Assembly: GCF_010727945.1 (NCBI RefSeq)
Contig: NZ_AP022569.1
Span: 2,046,001 to 2,110,000, forward strand
Reading direction: 5' to 3'
DNA length: 64,000 nucleotides
DNA from: Mycobacterium cookii
GTDB taxonomy: Bacteria; Actinomycetota; Actinomycetes; Mycobacteriales; Mycobacteriaceae
Position 1 is the stretch's first letter. Each line of letters starts with the position of its first letter. Positions 59,914 through 64,000 of the stretch are shown piece after piece. The notes beneath the pieces were generated by a model. It searched no databases, had not been told where the DNA came from, and was given only the letters and a program-made list of their open reading frames with translations. Both the position numbers and the translations under genes were made by a program.

Positions 59914-61881
59914 TTATGCCTGCCCCGCGGTGGCCAGGGCGTCGGGGTCGACGCGCGCGATTCGGGACTCGACGTCGTAGGGCACGATGATCGCGGTGGC
60001 GCCCGGGATCCGGCTGACGGCACGCGCCATCTTGTCGGCGGTGCGGTCGTGCAGCAGCCGGCCCAACATTGCCGAGTACGTCCGGCGCGGCAACAGAACG
60101 GTGACCTTGGTGTCCGGGTGGTCTCGCTTCACCTGCAGCACCAATTCCTGCGCGGACCGACTCAGGTGCCGATCCGGGCAATCGATCACCCGCAACGGGG
60201 TGTCGTGCTCGAAGTGCTGCCAACGCTCCTGCAGCTTGGCGGAATGATCGGCGTCGACCACGAAGTGAACCGCGGTCAACTCGTCGGCGTGCAGGCCCTT
60301 GCCGTAGCGCAGCGCCTCGACCTCGGCCAGGTCGACCGAGTCCACGAACACGAACACCCGAAGCCGCGCGTATCTGGCCAATTCCGGTCGCTCGGTGCGC
60401 GACATCTCCAGGACGGACGCCTCGGCACGGTACTGCTTGTTCAACCGGATCAAGCCGTACACCAGGATCGGGAACACAAGGACGACCAGCCAGGCACCTT
60501 CGGTGAACTTGGCCACCACGAAGATGCCGACGACGATCGTCGACATCAGCCCTGTCGAGAAGTTGACCACCACTTTGCGGCGCCAGCCGTGCTCGCGCCG
60601 GGTGTAGTGGTGCTTGGCCATCCCGAAGCCAGCCATCGCGAACGCGGTGAACACACCGATGGCGAAGAACGGCACCAGCGCACTGAGCTTGGCGCGAGTC
60701 ACCAACAGCAGCGCGACAGCCAGCGCGGTCAACGTGATGATTCCGTTGGAGAACACCAGTCGGTGACCACGTTTGGTGAGCGGCCGCGGCAGGAAGCGGT
60801 CCTCCGCGACGAAGCTCGCCAGTGCCGGGAACCCGTTGAATCCGGTGTTGGCACCGGCGAAAAGGATTGCCGCACTGGAGGCCTGGACCAGGGCGTACAG
60901 GATGTTGCCGATCACACCGGTGCCGAACACCGCGCGGGTGATCTCCGAGAGCATCGACGGGTACTCGTCCAGGTACGGCGTCGAGTGGGTGACGTGGGCG
61001 AGCCAGGCAACGCCGGCCAGCAATACCCCCAGGACGCACGCCATCAGCGTCAGTACCCGCCGGGCGTTGACGCCTTGCGGTTCACGAAACACGTTGACGG
61101 TGTTGGAAATCGCCTCGACACCCGTCAGTGACGTACCGCCGTTGGCGAACGCGCGCAGCACCACCAGGACGGTGGCACCCATCACCCACCCGTTGCCCTG
61201 GTGGACTGGCACGGCCCCGTCGATATGCGTCGGATCGTATTGCGGCAGACCCCCGAAGGCCTCGCGGATCAGGCCGGTCACAATCGTCAGCAGAATCATG
61301 CCGACGAACCAGTATGTCGCGACTGCGAAGATGCGGCCCGACCGGCGCAGCCCGCGGAGGTTGGCGATGCAGATCAGCACCAGCACGGTGATCGTGAGTT
61401 CCACGTGGTAAGGCCGCAACTGAGGGATCGCCGACACCACCGCCACGGTCCCGGCTGCGGGCTGCACCGCGGCGGTCACCACGTAGTCGATCAGCAACGC
61501 CGCGGCGGCGATCTGCGCTATCCGGGGCCCGAAGTTGTCGCGCGCCACCATGTAGGCCCCACCGGTCCTGGCGTAGGTCATCACAACCCCGCGATAGGAC
61601 GCGGAGACCAGCAACAGAATAAAGAGGACGACGCCCATGATCGGCAACAGCAGGGTGAACGCGGCCATCCCTGCGCGCGGCAGCAATTCGATCATGACCT
61701 GTTCGGGGCCGAACGCCGTCGACGAGATCGCGTCGGGCGAAAGCGCACCGAGCGCAACCGGGTTCGACAATCGCTCCGATTCGAGTTGCTCGCTGGTCAG
61801 CGGCTTGCCGAGAAAGACCCGCTTCCAGCCGTCGACGAATGACGGAGGCAGGCTTGTGCTGCGCTCAGGTGCGGTTACCAC
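59914..61881 (-). CDS. KimA-like APC-superfamily transporter, middle copy (655 aa)
   Basis: It has the same core as its neighbours: 'NPVALGALSPDAISSTAFGPEQVM', 'RAFANGGTSLTGVEAISNTVNVFREPQ', 'NTGFNGFPALASFVAEDRFLPRPL' and a cytosolic USP-like part 'VFVFVDSVDLAEVEALRYGKGLHADELTAVHFVVD'. It ends at 'PYDVESRIARVDPDALATAGQA' without an OB-fold. The GTG at 61881 is preferred (GGAGGA about 11 bases upstream, 4 bases after the previous stop) over an ATG at 61905 that overlaps the upstream gene. The length equals that of the M. tuberculosis relative Rv2690c (657 aa), encoded near Trk-type potassium genes. Confidence 0.85.
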   Translation of the reverse strand: MVTAPERSTSLPPSFVDGWKRVFLGKPLTSEQLESERLSNPVALGALSPDAISSTAFGPEQVMIELLPRAGMAAFTLLLPIMGVVLFILLLVSASYRGVVMTYARTGGAYMVARDNFGPRIAQIAAAALLIDYVVTAAVQPAAGTVAVVSAIPQLRPYHVELTITVLVLICIANLRGLRRSGRIFAVATYWFVGMILLTIVTGLIREAFGGLPQYDPTHIDGAVPVHQGNGWVMGATVLVVLRAFANGGTSLTGVEAISNTVNVFREPQGVNARRVLTLMACVLGVLLAGVAWLAHVTHSTPYLDEYPSMLSEITRAVFGTGVIGNILYALVQASSAAILFAGANTGFNGFPALASFVAEDRFLPRPLTKRGHRLVFSNGIITLTALAVALLLVTRAKLSALVPFFAIGVFTAFAMAGFGMAKHHYTRREHGWRRKVVVNFSTGLMSTIVVGIFVVAKFTEGAWLVVLVFPILVYGLIRLNKQYRAEASVLEMSRTERPELARYARLRVFVFVDSVDLAEVEALRYGKGLHADELTAVHFVVDADHSAKLQERWQHFEHDTPLRVIDCPDRHLSRSAQELVLQVKRDHPDTKVTVLLPRRTYSAMLGRLLHDRTADKMARAVSRIPGATAIIVPYDVESRIARVDPDALATAGQA

Positions 61882-61885
61882 GTGG

Positions 61886-63940
61886 TCACTTTCCTCCGGA
61901 ATCAACGACTTGCGGAGTCAGGTCTTCTCTGTGGACCTGCTCCAGCCGGGGCAACCCTATCCGATGGTCAGCGCGACTCGCAGGAGTCGGTGAACCGCTG
62001 CCGGCCGCGGTCGCGCGCGCGATGCGGGTGGCGATGTCGTAGGCGACAATCTGCGCACTCGCACCCGGGATTCGACTGACCACCCGCGCGATCCTATCCG
62101 CGGTGCGATCATGCAGCAGCCTGCCAAGTAGCTGTGAATACTCGCGGCGTGGCAACAGCACCGTCACCTTGGTGTCGGGCTGCTCGGCCATCATCTGCTG
62201 GACCAGATCCTGCGCGGCCCGGCTGAGGTTGCGGTCGAGGCAATCGAGTACCCGCAATTCGGTGACGTGACCGTAGTACTGCCATTGTTCCCGCAGTCGG
62301 GCGGCGTGGGCCGAGTCGAGCACGAAGTGCACCGCGGTCAGCTCGTCGGCGTCCAATCCCTTGGCGTAGCGGATCGCCTCGACCTCGGCCAGGTCGACCG
62401 AGTCGATGAACACCAGCACGTGGTGATGGGCGTGCTTCACCAACTCCAGTGGTTCGGCAAGCGACATCTCCAGCACTGACGCCTCGGCGCGGTACTGCTT
62501 GTTGAGCCTCATCAAGAAGAAGACCAGGATCGGGAAGACCACCACGACCAGCCACGCGCCTTCGGTGAACTTGGCGATCGCGAAGATCCCCACCACGATC
62601 GTCGACAAGATGCCCGCTGACAGGTTGATCGCGAGCTTGTGACGCCAACCGGGCTCGCGATGGTTCAGCCAGTGCTTGGTCATGCCGTAGCCGGCCATCG
62701 AGAAACCGGTGAACACGCCGATCGCGTAGAACGGCACCAGAGCGTTCAGCGAGCCGCCCGTCCCGATGAGCAGCGCCACCGCCAGGACGGTCAGCACGAT
62801 GATGCCGTTGGAGAACACCAGCCGATGACCGCGTTTCATCAGCGGGCGCGGCAGGAAGCTGTCCTCGGCGACAAAGCTCACCAGCGCCGGGAAGCCGTTG
62901 AAGCTGGTGTTACCGCCGGTGTAGAGGATCAACGCGGTCGACGCCTGGACGCAGAAGTACAGCACCTTGCCGATCGCGCCGTCGCCGAACACCGCCCGAG
63001 CGATCTCGGAGAGCATCGACGGGTATCCGCTCTCGTACGGGAAAGCATGGGTGACGTGGGCGAGCCAGGCCACACCGGAGAGCAGGAAGGCGAGGATGCA
63101 GGCCATGATCGTCAGCACTTTGCGCGCATTGGTGCTCTCCGGCGGGCGGAACGCGTTGACCGTGTTCGAGATCGCCTCGACACCGGTCAGCGACGAGCCG
63201 CCGTTGGCGAAGGCGCGCAGCACGATCAGCAGGGTGGCTCCCATGATCAGGCCGCTGCCGTGTTGCACCGCCACCGCGCCATCGGTGTGCGCCGGGTCGT
63301 ACAGCGGTAGACCGCCGACAAACTCCCGAATGATTCCGACAACGATTGTCAGCGACACCATGCCGACAAAGAAATACGTCGGCATGGCAAACGGGGCTCC
63401 AGCCTCACGCAATCCGCGCAAATTCGCGTAGCACATGATGAGCACGATCCCCACGGTCATTTCCAGGCTGTAGGGCCCCAGGACGGGTATTGCCGACACC
63501 ACCGCCACGGTCCCGGCCGCGCACTGCACGGCGACTGTGACGACGTAGTCGATCAGCAGCGACGCCGCGGCGATCTGCGCGATCTTGGGTCCGAAGTTCT
63601 CCCGGGCGACGACGTATGAGCCACCGGCTCGGGTGTAGGCCATCACCACCTGGCGATACGACGCAGCCACCAAGACCAGAATGACCAGAATGACGCCGGT
63701 GATCGGCAGCAGCAACGCGAACGCGGCCAGGCCGGCAGCCGGCAGCAACTCGATCATGATCTGCTCGGATCCGTACGCGGTCGAGGAGATCGCATCTGGT
63801 GAGAGCACGCCTAGCGCGATCGGGTTGGACAACCGCTCGTGCTGGAGTTGATCGTTGATCATCGGCTGTCCGAGGAAGATCCTCTTACATCGGTCGGAGA
63901 ACGAGGGCGAAATGCGCTCCTCGCCGGCCAGCTGTGACAT
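61886..63940 (-). CDS. KimA-like APC-superfamily transporter, upstream copy (684 aa)
   Basis: The first gene of the tandem set: 'NPIALGVLSPDAISSTAYGSEQIMIELLP', 'RAFANGGSSLTGVEAISNTVNAFRPPE', 'NTSFNGFPALVSFVAEDSFLPRPL', and cytosolic 'VLVFIDSVDLAEVEAIRYAKGLDADELTAVHFVLD'. The C-terminal tail is longer than in the middle copy but not an OB-fold. AAGGA lies 8 bases before the ATG at 63940, which is preferred over a TTG at 63958. The visible 60 bases upstream are AT-rich and show no recognisable riboswitch, but the promoter may extend past the window. Potassium uptake is inferred. Confidence 0.85.
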   Translation of the reverse strand: MSQLAGEERISPSFSDRCKRIFLGQPMINDQLQHERLSNPIALGVLSPDAISSTAYGSEQIMIELLPAAGLAAFALLLPITGVILVILVLVAASYRQVVMAYTRAGGSYVVARENFGPKIAQIAAASLLIDYVVTVAVQCAAGTVAVVSAIPVLGPYSLEMTVGIVLIMCYANLRGLREAGAPFAMPTYFFVGMVSLTIVVGIIREFVGGLPLYDPAHTDGAVAVQHGSGLIMGATLLIVLRAFANGGSSLTGVEAISNTVNAFRPPESTNARKVLTIMACILAFLLSGVAWLAHVTHAFPYESGYPSMLSEIARAVFGDGAIGKVLYFCVQASTALILYTGGNTSFNGFPALVSFVAEDSFLPRPLMKRGHRLVFSNGIIVLTVLAVALLIGTGGSLNALVPFYAIGVFTGFSMAGYGMTKHWLNHREPGWRHKLAINLSAGILSTIVVGIFAIAKFTEGAWLVVVVFPILVFFLMRLNKQYRAEASVLEMSLAEPLELVKHAHHHVLVFIDSVDLAEVEAIRYAKGLDADELTAVHFVLDSAHAARLREQWQYYGHVTELRVLDCLDRNLSRAAQDLVQQMMAEQPDTKVTVLLPRREYSQLLGRLLHDRTADRIARVVSRIPGASAQIVAYDIATRIARATAAGSGSPTPASRADHRIGLPRLEQVHREDLTPQVVDSGGK

Positions 63941-64000
63941 ACCAAATTCCTTACGCAATTCTGCAAATTTCGGACAAACCCATATCGGGACCCGGACAGA

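Noticed and set aside
63941..64000. Cyclic di-AMP (ydaO-type) riboswitch upstream of the KimA-like genes
   Set aside because: Only 60 bases are visible and no conserved riboswitch core is seen; cannot be judged from this window.

Overview
The window is high-GC DNA with dense, short-spaced operons. Near-identical counterparts of Mycobacterium tuberculosis DosR, FdxA, Tgs1, RafH, PruA/PruB, Stf0, CysD/CysNC and CtpE place it in the Mycobacteriaceae. I cannot name the species from the sequence. No rRNA, tRNA, CRISPR array, insertion sequence or prophage gene was seen.

Layout. (1) 1-11.5 kb and 22.3-45.4 kb form two blocks of a large dormancy (DosR-type) gene set. They hold ten universal stress proteins (USPs), three Acg-type nitroreductases, two pyridoxamine-oxidase-like flavin proteins, a 7Fe ferredoxin (fdxA), the triacylglycerol synthase tgs1, the response regulator dosR, a DosS-like double-GAF histidine kinase, two P-type ATPases, the ribosome hibernation factor rafH, a long-chain acyl-CoA ligase, an acyltransferase, and a run of a small membrane protein, an SPFH protein and a DUF2156 (lysyl-phosphatidylglycerol synthase-like) protein. 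At least a dozen palindromes resembling the published DosR box lie 40-120 bases upstream of these genes. (2) 11.5-22.3 kb interrupts that set with a catabolic cluster. A two-domain CaiB-type CoA-transferase and an aldehyde dehydrogenase run leftwards. Divergently run a P450, two acyl-CoA dehydrogenase subunits, a MaoC protein, a separate DUF35 protein, a second MaoC protein, an Ltp2-like aldolase and a TetR regulator. Its order mirrors the cholesterol side-chain (igr) operon. (3) 45.4-49.8 kb is proline catabolism: pruA and pruB with a divergent PucR-type regulator. (4) 49.8-53.6 kb is sulfate activation: stf0, cysD and cysNC. (5) 53.6-57.5 kb holds a membrane-anchored esterase, an AT-richer methyltransferase that may be acquired, and a Baeyer-Villiger-type flavin monooxygenase. 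(6) 57.5-64 kb holds three consecutive KimA-like APC transporters, probably for potassium.

How the genes fit together. Under hypoxia or nitric oxide, DosR would switch on redox proteins (FdxA, nitroreductases), lipid storage (Tgs1, acyltransferase, acyl-CoA ligase), ribosome stabilisation (RafH), ion pumping (P-type ATPases), membrane modification (SPFH and DUF2156 proteins) and the USPs. The DosS-like kinase lacks the histidine that binds heme in DosS and DosT, so it may respond to a different signal. Two intergenic regions carry short tandem repeats, each unit holding a tiny start-stop-coupled reading frame. One is the mycobacterial 53-bp MIRU type and the other is a 37-bp family.
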